A DNA stretch of 64,000 nt from Stutzerimonas stutzeri (GTDB taxonomy: Bacteria > Pseudomonadota > Gammaproteobacteria > Pseudomonadales > Pseudomonadaceae). The stretch covers positions 124,001 to 188,000 of the forward strand of contig NZ_PPXG01000008.1 of NCBI RefSeq assembly GCF_002909485.1. The letters run 5' to 3'. Both the position numbers and the translations under genes were made by a program. This document shows, in pieces, positions 8,380-20,758 of the stretch. Each line of letters opens with the position of its first letter. Position 1 is the first letter of the stretch. The notes below the pieces were generated by a model, which was not told the DNA's origin, ran no database searches, and saw nothing but the letters and a program-made list of their open reading frames with translations.

Positions 8380-10053
8380 TCAGGCTAGCTTCGCCGCGGC
8401 CTCAATCTTGCGGGTAATGTACCACTGCTGAGCGATGGACAGGACGTTGTTGACGACCCAGTACAGCACCAGACCAGCCGGGAACCACAAGAAGAAGAAG
8501 GTGAAGATGATCGGCAACAGCTTCATCACCCGCGCCTGCATGGGATCCGGCGGCGTCGGGTTCAACTGCTGCTGGATGAACATGGTTATGCCCATGATGA
8601 TCGGCAGGATGAAGAACGGATCCTTGATCGACAGATCGGTTATCCAGAACATCCACGGCGCCTGGCGCATCTCAACGCTTTCCAGAAGCACCCAGTACAG
8701 CGCCAGGAACACTGGCATCTGAACCAGGATCGGCAGACAGCCGCCCAACGGATTGATCTTCTCCTTCTTGTACAGCTCCATCATCGCCTGGGACATCTTC
8801 TGGCGATCATCCCCGAACTGTTCCTTCAACGCCTGCATCTTCGGCGAGACGGCGCGCATGCGCGCCATGGACCGGTAGCTGGCTGCCGAAAGTGGGAAGA
8901 AAGCCAGCTTGATGACGATGGTCAGAACGATGATCGACCAACCCCAGTTGCCGAGCAGCGCATGAATGTTCCCCAGCAGCCAGAAGATCGGCTGGGCAAT
9001 AAACCAGAGAATGCCGTAGTCGACCGTCAGACGCAGACCTGGCGACAGTTCTTCCAGCTTGTCCTGACTTTTCGGACCGGCATAGAGCGTGGCGCCGGTT
9101 TCGCCTTGACCACCGGCTGGCACAGTGACTGCCGGGCCGGTGAAGCCGATGATGTAGTTGCCCTGGCTATCCTTACGGGTTTGCACCTGATTGGTGTCAC
9201 CAGCCTGGGGGACCCAGGCAGTGACGAAATAGTGCTGCAGCCAGGCGATCCAGCCGCCCTGTACGGTCTCGCGCACATTCTTGTCATCCATGTCGCCCAT
9301 GGAGACTTTGCGATACGGCTCATCCTTGGTCCACAACGCAGCACCGAGGTAGGTTGCGGTGCCGGTGGCGGTGCTCGATGAAGGATCGCCGCTCTTGTCA
9401 CGTTTGAGTTGACCGAACAGGTATCCGGTCCACGGTTGCTCGCTCTGATTATCGATCAGGTAATTCACCTTCAGCGCGTAGTTGCCACGCTCGAGGGTGA
9501 AACGCTTGATGTAGTTGACGCCGTCGGCACTGTAAGTCAGGTCGACGACCACCTGATCCTGCCCCTCGGGCAGCTGGTACTCGGTCTTCTCGCTGCTGTA
9601 CTGAGGACGACCGCTGGCCTTGTCCGGACCGTCGCCGATCAGGCCGCTTTGCGCCTCATAGGTACGCTCGCTGCTACGTTCGAATAGCTGAAACGGCACA
9701 TCTGGGCGGTCCTGACGGCGGGGATACTGTGGCAGACGCAGCTCGACGATGTCGCCACCACGAGGATCGATGGCCAGATCAAGCACGTCACTGCGCACGC
9801 GTATCAGCTGGCTGCTCGGCGCCGTGGTGGACGGCACTGCACTGGCCTGCTGCTGCCCGGCTACTGCCGGCACATCCTCGACATTGGCGTCGCTAGTGGT
9901 GCTAGGGGCATCCGGCAGGGTCGGAACGCCAGGCTGGCTTTGTGCTGTTTCGGTGGGCAGGGCTGCCTGACCGTAGTCCTGATTCCATTGAAGAACCATC
10001 AGGTAGGCAACGACTGCTAGTGCTACGAGCAGTATCGAGCGTTTGATATCCAT
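8380..10053 (-). CDS. yidC: Membrane protein insertase YidC
   Basis: Inserts and folds inner-membrane proteins, alone or with SecYEG. 557 aa: N-terminal anchor helix (about 5-22), a low-complexity Ser/Thr/Pro linker, a large periplasmic domain (about 80-350), and a C-terminal five-helix Oxa1-like core. The core holds the cytoplasmic hairpin with SYRSMARMRAVSPKMQ and KEKINPLGGCLPILVQMP. The start lies two bases after the yidD stop in the conserved rpmH-rnpA-yidD-yidC cluster. Confidence 0.97.
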   Translation of the reverse strand: MDIKRSILLVALAVVAYLMVLQWNQDYGQAALPTETAQSQPGVPTLPDAPSTTSDANVEDVPAVAGQQQASAVPSTTAPSSQLIRVRSDVLDLAIDPRGGDIVELRLPQYPRRQDRPDVPFQLFERSSERTYEAQSGLIGDGPDKASGRPQYSSEKTEYQLPEGQDQVVVDLTYSADGVNYIKRFTLERGNYALKVNYLIDNQSEQPWTGYLFGQLKRDKSGDPSSSTATGTATYLGAALWTKDEPYRKVSMGDMDDKNVRETVQGGWIAWLQHYFVTAWVPQAGDTNQVQTRKDSQGNYIIGFTGPAVTVPAGGQGETGATLYAGPKSQDKLEELSPGLRLTVDYGILWFIAQPIFWLLGNIHALLGNWGWSIIVLTIVIKLAFFPLSAASYRSMARMRAVSPKMQALKEQFGDDRQKMSQAMMELYKKEKINPLGGCLPILVQMPVFLALYWVLLESVEMRQAPWMFWITDLSIKDPFFILPIIMGITMFIQQQLNPTPPDPMQARVMKLLPIIFTFFFLWFPAGLVLYWVVNNVLSIAQQWYITRKIEAAAKLA

Positions 10054-10055
10054 GG

Positions 10056-10301
10056 TTACTCGGCCATCGGAGATGAATTGGAAGTGTTTTGGGAAGGCAC
10101 GGGGTCATAGCCACCGGGATTCCAAGGGTGGCAGCGCCCCAGCCTGCGCAGACTCAGCCAGCCGCCACGCAACAGGCCATGGGTTTCGATGGCCTCGAGT
10201 GCGTAGCAAGAGCAGCTTGGATAGAAACGACAGTGACTAGCCATCATTGGGCTGATGGCGTACTGGTAGACCTTGATCGAAGCAACGGCCAATTTACGCA
10301 T
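10056..10301 (-). CDS. yidD: Membrane protein insertion efficiency factor YidD
   Basis: Small membrane-associated protein thought to help YidC-dependent insertion. 81 aa with the diagnostic core [19 protein letters not shown] and [15 protein letters not shown]. The ATG at 10301 was chosen by family length; the frame is open 25 codons further upstream, but that stretch lies within rnpA. It overlaps the rnpA 3' end by 8 bp and is followed by yidC. Confidence 0.96.
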   Translation of the reverse strand: MRKLAVASIKVYQYAISPMMASHCRFYPSCSCYALEAIETHGLLRGGWLSLRRLGRCHPWNPGGYDPVPSQNTSNSSPMAE

Positions 10302-10689
10302 GGGTGCTGTTGGCTGCTCCAGGTTCGACGGCGGTCTTGGATGGGCTGCGAGACAGTCGTTTCCAGAGCTTGGCAAATTGCTTTGCCAGTTCCGGGTTGT
10401 CCAGATCAGCCAATCCCTTGCGGGCGATGATCACGATGTCCCAGCCCGTCAGTTCCAGCTGGTGATGGCGGAAGGTCTCGCGTATCTGCCGCTTGATGCG
10501 GTTGCGTTCGACCGAAAGCTTGACGCTTTTCTTACCGATTACCAGCCCGAGACGGGGGTGTTGCAGATCGTTCTCACGTGCCAACAGCAAGACATTCCTG
10601 CCAGGCACCTTACCGGAAGGGGAGTCGAAGACTGCCTTGAATTGGCTGGGAGTAAGCAGTCGCTTTTCCCGACCGAAGCCCCGACTCAC
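10294..10689 (-). CDS. rnpA: Ribonuclease P protein component
   Basis: Protein subunit of RNase P, which trims tRNA 5' leaders with the catalytic M1 RNA. 131 aa, starting at a GTG read as [17 protein letters not shown]. The family's RNA-binding motif is seen in [15 protein letters not shown]. The C-terminal tail is longer and less conserved, as in other Pseudomonas RnpA. It follows rpmH closely and overlaps yidD. Confidence 0.96.
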   Translation of the reverse strand: MSRGFGREKRLLTPSQFKAVFDSPSGKVPGRNVLLLARENDLQHPRLGLVIGKKSVKLSVERNRIKRQIRETFRHHQLELTGWDIVIIARKGLADLDNPELAKQFAKLWKRLSRSPSKTAVEPGAANSTHA

Positions 10690-10703
10690 TACCTGTTCCG
10701 ATG

Positions 10704-10838
10704 TCAGACGGTCAGACGCTTACGGCCTTTGGCACGGCGACGCGAAATGACTTGGCGGCCGTTCTTGGTAGCCATACGGGCACGAAAGCCATGGGTACGA
10801 GCGCGCTTGATGGTGCTGGGTTGGAAAGTGCGTTTCAT
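10704..10838 (-). CDS. rpmH: 50S ribosomal protein L34
   Basis: 44-aa ribosomal protein, nearly invariant: it begins [18 protein letters not shown] and ends in a basic tail, GRKRLTV. First gene of the leftward rpmH-rnpA-yidD-yidC transcript, with a clear promoter at 10898-10926. It borders the left side of oriC, as in other pseudomonads. Confidence 0.98.
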   Translation of the reverse strand: MKRTFQPSTIKRARTHGFRARMATKNGRQVISRRRAKGRKRLTV

Positions 10839-10897
10839 GGTGCGTTTACCTGGTGATCCATTGCGGGCCGGAATGGCCCCCTTTTAAGAGACCGGCG

Positions 10898-10926
10898 ATT
10901 GTAGAGAAGCTACCGGGCCAGGTCAA
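10898..10926 (-). promoter_or_regulatory. rpmH promoter
   Basis: Sigma-70-type promoter on the minus strand: -35 TTGACC (10921-10926), 17-bp spacer, -10 TACAAT (10898-10903), 60 bp before the rpmH ATG. Both hexamers match the consensus at five of six positions. It fires away from the oriC unwinding region. Confidence 0.8.
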
Positions 10927-10949
10927 TTTCCAACCAACCTCATCTGCTT

Positions 10950-11291
10950 GAAATAAATATAAGGAAAAGAAATATAAGCTCTTAAGATGTAATGCTTATG
11001 TATGTAGGCGCTATTTTCTGTGGATAAACCTCTAGGCGCCCCTGACACCAAGGCATTCAGAGAAGCTAAGGTCGGTGAGCAAACGGTGCTCTCACGGTGC
11101 AAAGCATCTGCGCAACCTGGGGATTAAATGCATAGATATCCACAGGCAAGGTTGACTAACGCTTGTTCACAGGCTTTCCCACCGGGCTTAAAGGCGCTTA
11201 TCAACAGGGCTCAGTAGACGGGATTCGTGTCTAACATGAACTTTTTCGCGCAATGAGTTAGCCGCGGCGTAGGTCGGGTTGTTGTGGATAA
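10950..11291. other. oriC: Chromosomal replication origin oriC (rpmH-dnaA type)
   Basis: The 514-bp gap between rpmH and dnaA is the canonical Pseudomonas origin position. An AT-rich tract (about 10950-11000), the likely unwinding element, is followed by DnaA-box-like 9-mers: TGTGGATAA 11019-11027 (perfect, minus strand), TGGGGATTA 11118-11126 (two mismatches), ATATCCACA 11136-11144 (one), TTGTTCACA 11163-11171 (two), TTATCAACA 11198-11206 (one) and TGTGGATAA 11283-11291 (perfect, overlapping the dnaA promoter). The arrangement parallels the cluster at 735-991. Two parS-like sites lie 3-4 kb to the right, as expected near an origin. Confidence 0.95.
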
Positions 11292-11313
11292 CCGCTGGAT
11301 GCCCGGCTACAAT
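11285..11313 (+). promoter_or_regulatory. Candidate dnaA promoter overlapping a DnaA box
   Basis: -10 TACAAT (11308-11313) with a 17-bp spacer to TGGATA (11285-11290), 40 bp before the dnaA GTG. The -35 hexamer overlaps the perfect DnaA box at 11283-11291, an arrangement that would let DnaA-ATP repress its own transcription. Autoregulation is inferred from the overlap. Confidence 0.6.
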
Positions 11314-11352
11314 GCCCGCCGTCTTACCTCGACAGAGTCGATAGGAGTTTCC

Positions 11353-12816
11353 GTGTCGGTGGAACTTTGGCAGCAGTGTGTTGAGCTTTTGCGCGATGAA
11401 CTGCCTGCTCAGCAATTCAACACATGGATTCGTCCGCTTCAGGTGGAAGCCAACGGTGATGAACTGCGCGTCTATGCGCCTAATCGGTTCGTGCTCGACT
11501 GGGTCAATGAAAAGTATCTGTCGCGCTTGTTGGAGCTGCTGTCCGAGCGCTCCTCCGGGCATGCCCCCGCGCTTTCCCTGCTTATAGGTAGTAAGCGGAC
11601 CTCTGCAGCCGCGCTGCCTTCTGCCGCTGCAGCCGCTCGCGCTCAGCCACAATCGCAGCCCGCCGCCAGTGCTCCTGCTCCCGCTCAGTCGACGCAGCAG
11701 CAAGCCGCGCGTTTCGAGCCATTGTCTGCGGACACCAGCGAGCCGGTCCAGCCACGGGTGGAGCGCAATGTGCAGGTTGAGGGTGGCCTCAAGCACACCA
11801 GCTATCTGAACCGCACCTTTACCTTTGAGAATTTTGTCGAAGGTAAGTCCAACCAGCTAGCGCGCGCGGCAGCCTGGCAGGTGGCCGATAACCCCAAGCA
11901 TGGCTATAACCCGCTCTTCCTTTACGGAGGGGTCGGTCTCGGTAAGACTCACCTGATGCATGCAGTGGGTAATCACCTGCTGAAGAAGAATCCGAACGCC
12001 AAAGTGGTTTACCTGCACTCCGAGCGTTTCGTAGCCGACATGGTCAAGGCGCTGCAGCTCAACGCCATCAATGAGTTCAAGCGCTTCTATCGTTCCGTTG
12101 ACGCGCTGCTAATCGACGATATCCAGTTTTTCGCCAAGAAAGAGCGGTCGCAGGAGGAGTTCTTCCACACCTTTAACGCGCTGCTCGAAGGTGGACAGCA
12201 GGTCATTCTCACCAGTGACCGTTATCCCAAGGAAATCGACGGGCTCGAAGAACGGCTGAAGTCGCGTTTTGGCTGGGGACTTACGGTCGCGGTCGAACCC
12301 CCCGAGCTGGAAACCCGTGTCGCGATTCTGATGAAGAAGGCCGATCAAGCTAAGGTGGACCTTCCCCACGACGCGGCGTTCTTCATTGCTCAGCGCATCC
12401 GGTCCAACGTTCGTGAGCTCGAAGGCGCTCTGAAGCGAGTGATTGCCCATGCGCACTTCATGGGACGTGACATCACTATTGAGTTGATTCGCGAATCGCT
12501 GAAGGATCTGCTGGCGTTGCAGGATAAGCTCGTGAGCGTTGACAATATCCAGCGCACTGTTGCCGAGTACTACAAGATCAAGATTTCTGATCTGCTTTCG
12601 AAACGGCGTTCGCGTTCCGTCGCTCGCCCACGACAAGTAGCGATGGCGCTGTCGAAGGAGCTGACTAACCACAGCCTGCCGGAAATTGGCGACGCGTTCG
12701 GAGGTCGGGATCACACCACGGTTTTGCATGCGTGTCGTAAGATCGCCGAACTGCGGGAAATAGACGCGGATATCCGCGAAGATTACAAGAATTTGCTGCG
12801 AACTTTGACAACCTGA
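11353..12816 (+). CDS. dnaA: Chromosomal replication initiator protein DnaA
   Basis: AAA+ ATPase that binds DnaA boxes and opens oriC. 487 aa from GTG ([17 protein letters not shown]), with AGGAG six bases upstream; an in-frame GTG 23 codons earlier lies in the promoter region and is rejected. Domains: I (1-90, DnaB/self-interaction), a Pro/Ala/Gln-rich linker II (about 90-150), AAA+ domain III with Walker [10 protein letters not shown] and Walker B LLIDDIQF, and DNA-binding domain IV ending with the signature [15 protein letters not shown]. First gene of dnaA-dnaN-recF-gyrB. Confidence 0.98.
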   Translation: MSVELWQQCVELLRDELPAQQFNTWIRPLQVEANGDELRVYAPNRFVLDWVNEKYLSRLLELLSERSSGHAPALSLLIGSKRTSAAALPSAAAAARAQPQSQPAASAPAPAQSTQQQAARFEPLSADTSEPVQPRVERNVQVEGGLKHTSYLNRTFTFENFVEGKSNQLARAAAWQVADNPKHGYNPLFLYGGVGLGKTHLMHAVGNHLLKKNPNAKVVYLHSERFVADMVKALQLNAINEFKRFYRSVDALLIDDIQFFAKKERSQEEFFHTFNALLEGGQQVILTSDRYPKEIDGLEERLKSRFGWGLTVAVEPPELETRVAILMKKADQAKVDLPHDAAFFIAQRIRSNVRELEGALKRVIAHAHFMGRDITIELIRESLKDLLALQDKLVSVDNIQRTVAEYYKIKISDLLSKRRSRSVARPRQVAMALSKELTNHSLPEIGDAFGGRDHTTVLHACRKIAELREIDADIREDYKNLLRTLTT

Positions 12817-12849
12817 GTGCGACCTAATCTATAGGCAAGGGACCAGACC

Positions 12850-13953
12850 ATGCATTTCTCCATTCAGCGCGAAGCCCTGTTGAAACCCCTGCAGCTGGTT
12901 GCTGGCGTCGTCGAGCGCCGTCAGACCTTGCCGGTGCTTTCCAACGTACTTCTAGTGGTTCAGGAACAGCAGCTTTCGCTGACCGGTACTGATCTTGAGG
13001 TCGAGCTGGTCGGCCGCGTTGCGCTCGAAGACGCGGCCGAGCCAGGTGAGATCACCGTACCGGCGCGCAAGCTGATGGATATCTGCAAAAGCTTGCCGAG
13101 CGACGCTCTGATCAATATCCGTCTGGATGATCAGAAGGTGATAATCAAGTCCGGGCGTAGCCGCTTCACACTGTCCACTCTGCCGGCCAACGACTTTCCT
13201 ACCGTGGAGGAAGGCCCGGGCTCGCTGTCCTTCAGCGTTCCCCAGGGGAAACTGCGTAAGTTGATTGAGCGCAGTAGTTTCGCAATGGCGCAGCAGGACG
13301 TCCGCTATTACCTCAACGGCATGCTCATCGAGGTGTCCAGCGGCATGTTGCGCGCGGTAGCCACCGACGGTCATCGCCTTGCGATGTGCTCGATGCAGGC
13401 TGGCATCGAGCAACCTGATCGTCATCAGGTCATCGTGCCCCGCAAGGGTATTCTGGAGCTCGCACGCCTGCTTAACGATCAGGATGCGGAAGTCAGCATC
13501 GTCCTTGGCCAGCATCATATTCGTGCTAACACCGGGGAATTCACCTTTACCTCCAAGCTGGTCGACGGCAAATTTCCTGACTACGAGCGCGTTCTGCCGC
13601 GTGGTGGAGACAAGCTAGTGGTCGGTGATCGACAGTTGTTGCGCGAGGCCTTTAGCCGCACGGCGATTTTGTCGAACGAGAAATACCGTGGTATTCGACT
13701 GCAGCTGGAAAGTGGTTTGCTAAAGATTCAAGCCAACAACCCTGAGCAGGAAGAGGCTGAAGAGGAAGTCGCGGTCGACTATAACGGCGGCTCGCTGGAA
13801 ATTGGCTTCAACGTCAGCTATCTACTTGATGTGCTTGGAGTAATGACTACCGATCAAGTGCGTCTAATTCTGTCCGATGCGAACAGCAGCGCATTGGTCC
13901 AGGAGTTCGATAACGACGATTCTGCGTACGTCGTGATGCCGATGCGTCTGTAA
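12850..13953 (+). CDS. dnaN: DNA polymerase III sliding clamp (beta subunit)
   Basis: Ring-forming processivity clamp of the replicative polymerase. 367 aa, the family's usual length, with three repeated clamp folds. It begins MHFSIQREALLKPLQLVAGV and ends VVMPMRL, as in other gammaproteobacteria. AAGGGA lies 7 bases before the ATG. It starts 33 bp after dnaA and ends 9 bp before recF, consistent with one operon. Confidence 0.98.
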   Translation: MHFSIQREALLKPLQLVAGVVERRQTLPVLSNVLLVVQEQQLSLTGTDLEVELVGRVALEDAAEPGEITVPARKLMDICKSLPSDALINIRLDDQKVIIKSGRSRFTLSTLPANDFPTVEEGPGSLSFSVPQGKLRKLIERSSFAMAQQDVRYYLNGMLIEVSSGMLRAVATDGHRLAMCSMQAGIEQPDRHQVIVPRKGILELARLLNDQDAEVSIVLGQHHIRANTGEFTFTSKLVDGKFPDYERVLPRGGDKLVVGDRQLLREAFSRTAILSNEKYRGIRLQLESGLLKIQANNPEQEEAEEEVAVDYNGGSLEIGFNVSYLLDVLGVMTTDQVRLILSDANSSALVQEFDNDDSAYVVMPMRL

Positions 13954-13962
13954 ACCAGCTTA

Positions 13963-17486
<3,524 letters not shown>

Positions 17487-17523
17487 TTGCCGCCTGTACC
17501 CCTTGGTGATCAGAACCAAAAAC

Positions 17524-17557
17524 AAAACCCCGGCCCGAAGGTCGGGGTTTTGTTTTT
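17524..17557 (+). terminator. Rho-independent terminator after gyrB
   Basis: 12-bp stem (AAAACCCCGGCC paired with GGTCGGGGTTTT, one G-U pair) with a CGAA tetraloop, followed by GTTTTT. It closes the dnaA-dnaN-recF-gyrB operon. Confidence 0.92.
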
Positions 17558-17694
17558 CAGGAATAGGCAAAGTGAATCGTGGCGACTGGTTTAATCAATT
17601 TCGGATGCAGCCCTGCTCGGCGTATGGTTACTCCATCAAGTTACTCACCTTAATGCGTTTAAGCGCCAAACCTATTTGATGGGGTAAATGACTC

Positions 17695-19257
17695 ATGTTG
17701 GACACCAATCTCAAAACCCAGTTGAAAGCCTACCTGGAGAAGGTCACCCAGCCCTTCGAGATCGTCGCGTCCCTCGATGACGGCGAGAAATCCCAGGAGA
17801 TGCTGAGCCTGCTGCAGGACATTGCCAGCCTCAGCGACAAGATCACCCTGAAGACTGACGGCGGCGACGCGCGCAAACCTTCGTTCTCGCTCAACCGCAT
17901 CGGCGGCAACATCAGCCTGCGCTTTGCCGGTATCCCCATGGGCCACGAATTCACCTCGCTGGTGCTGGCCCTGCTGCAGGTCGGTGGCCACCCGTCGAAG
18001 ACCGCCCCCGAGGTAATCGAGCAGATCAAGGCCCTCGACGGCGACTACTGCTTCGAAACCTACTTCTCGCTGTCGTGCCAGAACTGCCCGGACGTGGTCC
18101 AGGCACTGAACCTGATGGCCGTGCTCAACCCGAACATCAAGCACGTCGCCATCGACGGCGCGCTGTTCCAGGATGAAGTCGAAGCACGCCAGATAATGTC
18201 GGTGCCGAGCATCTACCTCAATGGCGAACTGTTCACCCAGGGCCGCATGAGCGAAGAAGAGATCCTCGCCAAGCTTGATACCGGCTCCAGCGCCCGTGAT
18301 GCCGAGAAGCTCAAGGCCAAGGACGCCTTCGACGTGCTGGTGGTCGGCGGTGGTCCCGCTGGCGCCGCAGCGGCCATCTACGCCGCGCGCAAGGGCATCC
18401 GCACCGGTGTCGCAGCCGAGCGCTTCGGCGGTCAGGTGCTGGACACCATGGCCATCGAGAACTTCATCTCGGTGAAGGAAACCGAAGGTCCGAAGCTGGC
18501 CCGTGCGCTGGAAGAACACGTGCGTGAATACGACGTCGACATCATGAACCTGCAGCGCGCCAGCCAGCTGATCCCGGCCGGCGAAGATGGTCTGCACCGC
18601 GTGCAGTTCGAGAACGGCGGCGAGCTCAAGGCCAAGACCCTGATCCTCGCCACCGGCGCCCGCTGGCGCGAAATGAACGTGCCCGGCGAGCAGGAATACC
18701 GCGGTCGTGGCGTCGCCTACTGCCCGCACTGCGACGGCCCGCTGTTCAAGGGCAAGCGCGTGGCGGTGATCGGCGGTGGTAACTCCGGTGTGGAAGCGGC
18801 CATCGACCTGGCCGGCATCGTCGCCCACGTGACCCTGCTGGAATTCGGCGAAGAGCTGCGGGCCGACGCCGTGCTGCAGCGCAAGCTCAACAGCCTGCCC
18901 AACGTCCGCGTGCTGAAGATGGCGCAGACCACCGAGGTCAAGGGCGACGGCCAGAAGGTCACTGGTCTGGTCTACAAGGACCGCACCAACGACGAGGTGC
19001 ACAACGTCGAGCTGGAAGGCATCTTCGTGCAGATCGGCCTGCTGCCCAACAGCGAATGGCTCAAGGGCACCCTGGAGCTGTCGCGTTTCGGTGAGATCAT
19101 CGTCGATGCCAAGGGCCAGACCAGCATCCCCGGCGTGTTCGCTGCTGGTGACGTGACCACGGTGCCGTACAAGCAGATCGTGATCGCCGTGGGTGAAGGC
19201 GCCAAGGCCTCGCTGAGCGCTTTCGATCACCTGATTCGGTCATCCGCGCCAGCCTGA
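17695..19257 (+). CDS. ahpF: Alkyl hydroperoxide reductase subunit F
   Basis: NADH-dependent FAD disulfide reductase that recharges the peroxiredoxin AhpC. 520 aa, the usual length: two tandem thioredoxin-like folds with redox pair C128/C131 (SCQNC), then a thioredoxin-reductase-like FAD/NAD domain with [16 protein letters not shown] and the second redox pair C343/C346 (CPHC). No ahpC lies in this window, so its partner is elsewhere. A 208-bp gap after gyrB should hold its promoter; I saw no clear OxyR motif. Confidence 0.96.
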   Translation: MLDTNLKTQLKAYLEKVTQPFEIVASLDDGEKSQEMLSLLQDIASLSDKITLKTDGGDARKPSFSLNRIGGNISLRFAGIPMGHEFTSLVLALLQVGGHPSKTAPEVIEQIKALDGDYCFETYFSLSCQNCPDVVQALNLMAVLNPNIKHVAIDGALFQDEVEARQIMSVPSIYLNGELFTQGRMSEEEILAKLDTGSSARDAEKLKAKDAFDVLVVGGGPAGAAAAIYAARKGIRTGVAAERFGGQVLDTMAIENFISVKETEGPKLARALEEHVREYDVDIMNLQRASQLIPAGEDGLHRVQFENGGELKAKTLILATGARWREMNVPGEQEYRGRGVAYCPHCDGPLFKGKRVAVIGGGNSGVEAAIDLAGIVAHVTLLEFGEELRADAVLQRKLNSLPNVRVLKMAQTTEVKGDGQKVTGLVYKDRTNDEVHNVELEGIFVQIGLLPNSEWLKGTLELSRFGEIIVDAKGQTSIPGVFAAGDVTTVPYKQIVIAVGEGAKASLSAFDHLIRSSAPA

Positions 19258-19274
19258 TCAGGGCGCTAAAAAAG

Positions 19275-19307
19275 AAAAGGGGAGCAACCGCGAGGTGCTC
19301 CCCTTTT
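19275..19307. terminator. Bidirectional terminator between ahpF and the diguanylate cyclase gene
   Basis: 12-bp stem AAAAGGGGAGCA / TGCTCCCCTTTT with a 9-base loop, flanked by an A-run on the left and T-run on the right, so it can end transcripts from both convergent genes. Confidence 0.9.
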
Positions 19308-19332
19308 TCTTTGTCGCGACAGCGTGTTCCGA

Positions 19333-20703
19333 TCAGACCTGATGCAGCACGCAGCGATTGCGCCCTTCGTGCTTTGCCTGATACAGCGCCTGATCGGCCT
19401 GTTGCAGCAGACGTTCGTAATCCGGGTGCCCGTCGTGCACAGCCATGCCGATACTGACCGTGACCTGCAGAACTGCCCCACTGGACAGGCGGAATTGTTC
19501 ACGGGCGATACGCTCGCGCAGCTTCTCTGCCGCAGCAAACGCCTTGGTGGTATCAATGTCCACCAGCACCAGAAGAAACTCCTCGCCGCCTAAGCGAAAG
19601 GCATAGTCGCCCCCGCGGGTATTGCTGGCCAGCAGTGCGCCAACCTGCTGCAACACCTGGTCACCGCCGTCATGTCCATGGGTGTCGTTGATGCGTTTGA
19701 AGTGGTCGACATCAATGGCAAGTACACCGAAGGTGTTATTCGACTGACGCGCGTAGAGCACCTCCTTGGCCATCACCACCGGTAGGAATTTGCGGTTGAG
19801 CAGTCGGGTCAGAACATCGCGACCAGCTTCCAGATCGTTGGCCTGTTCGAACAGACTGTCGAGCAGGAACTTGATCGAGCGGGTCTGCTCGCGGATCTGA
19901 TGCAGCTTCGCCAGCCGCCCGCTGGCATCCTGCAGTGCCGCGATGAATTTGAGCTCCTGATCGATGCCGTCGATGTAATCAAGGATGCTTGCGCTCTCCG
20001 GCGAGCCTTGAAAAGCGTGGGATGCCTTGTGGCGGAACCACAGACCGAACTCGGAGCCCGCCAGCTGTGGCAGAGTGCCGGTCAGGTTGCCGATAGCCAG
20101 GTCGAACATCAGTTGGTTCTCCCAATCCAGCAGCGCGGCACGCTGACGTTCCTTTTCGACACCAATGTTCTGAGAGACCGAGAACAGCCGGTAGGCTTCC
20201 TCCGCGCGGGAATTGCGGTCGTGCGACTGGGAATAGGCGAAGCAGATGATCTCCACGGCCAGGTCGATCAGATCGGCGCCCATGCGTGCCGCCTTGCGCC
20301 GCACCGGCTCGTCGAGATCCCTGAGTTCAAGCAGCTGACGCAGGCGCCCCTTGAGCGATCGAGCCCCGCGCAACACCAGACTTACCGGAATCTCGATACG
20401 CGCATGCACGTCGCCGACCTTGCGTTGCAGGTCGACTACCGCGTCGAGGTCGCTGCGGGATGTCGAGCAACAGACCGTGACAATCCACTTCTGCATGGAT
20501 TTGCCGAGGCGGTTTTTCACCTGATCGTGGGACAAAAAACTGGCCGAGTGCGGATCGGCGAGCATCTGTGAATAGAAATGCTCGGCTAACTCAGCGCTTT
20601 TCTGTTCGGCAACGGACTGCAGCGCGGCAGCTGCTTCGGCAGGATAGCCGTCCAGCAGGCGCAGCCATTCGGCGACCAGCTGATGGTTGGGTATGTGCTG
20701 CAT
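19333..20703 (-). CDS. Globin-coupled heme sensor diguanylate cyclase (DosC-like)
   Basis: Predicted oxygen-sensing enzyme making cyclic di-GMP from two GTP in the cytoplasm. 456 aa. N-terminal sensor globin (about 1-150) with proximal heme histidine H100 in KVGDVHARIEIP and a tyrosine at 44 in the place of the distal tyrosine of E. coli DosC. A helical middle domain (about 170-295) links to a C-terminal GGDEF domain with active-site GGEEF (372-376) and an intact RxxD inhibitory site (RGGD, 363-366). The ATG at 20703 has no Shine-Dalgarno sequence; the bases just before it are CCTCCCT. Convergent with ahpF. Confidence 0.9.
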   Translation of the reverse strand: MQHIPNHQLVAEWLRLLDGYPAEAAAALQSVAEQKSAELAEHFYSQMLADPHSASFLSHDQVKNRLGKSMQKWIVTVCCSTSRSDLDAVVDLQRKVGDVHARIEIPVSLVLRGARSLKGRLRQLLELRDLDEPVRRKAARMGADLIDLAVEIICFAYSQSHDRNSRAEEAYRLFSVSQNIGVEKERQRAALLDWENQLMFDLAIGNLTGTLPQLAGSEFGLWFRHKASHAFQGSPESASILDYIDGIDQELKFIAALQDASGRLAKLHQIREQTRSIKFLLDSLFEQANDLEAGRDVLTRLLNRKFLPVVMAKEVLYARQSNNTFGVLAIDVDHFKRINDTHGHDGGDQVLQQVGALLASNTRGGDYAFRLGGEEFLLVLVDIDTTKAFAAAEKLRERIAREQFRLSSGAVLQVTVSIGMAVHDGHPDYERLLQQADQALYQAKHEGRNRCVLHQV

Positions 20704-20758
20704 AGGGAGGGGACTCGCAAAGATGGGCGGACGTCCCTGCCCTGCCCCGGCATGTTGA

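Noticed and set aside
17659..19230. 523-aa minus-strand open frame opposite ahpF
   Set aside because: It is a third-position GC shadow of ahpF: no domain, repetitive low-sense sequence, and the plus-strand gene is certain.
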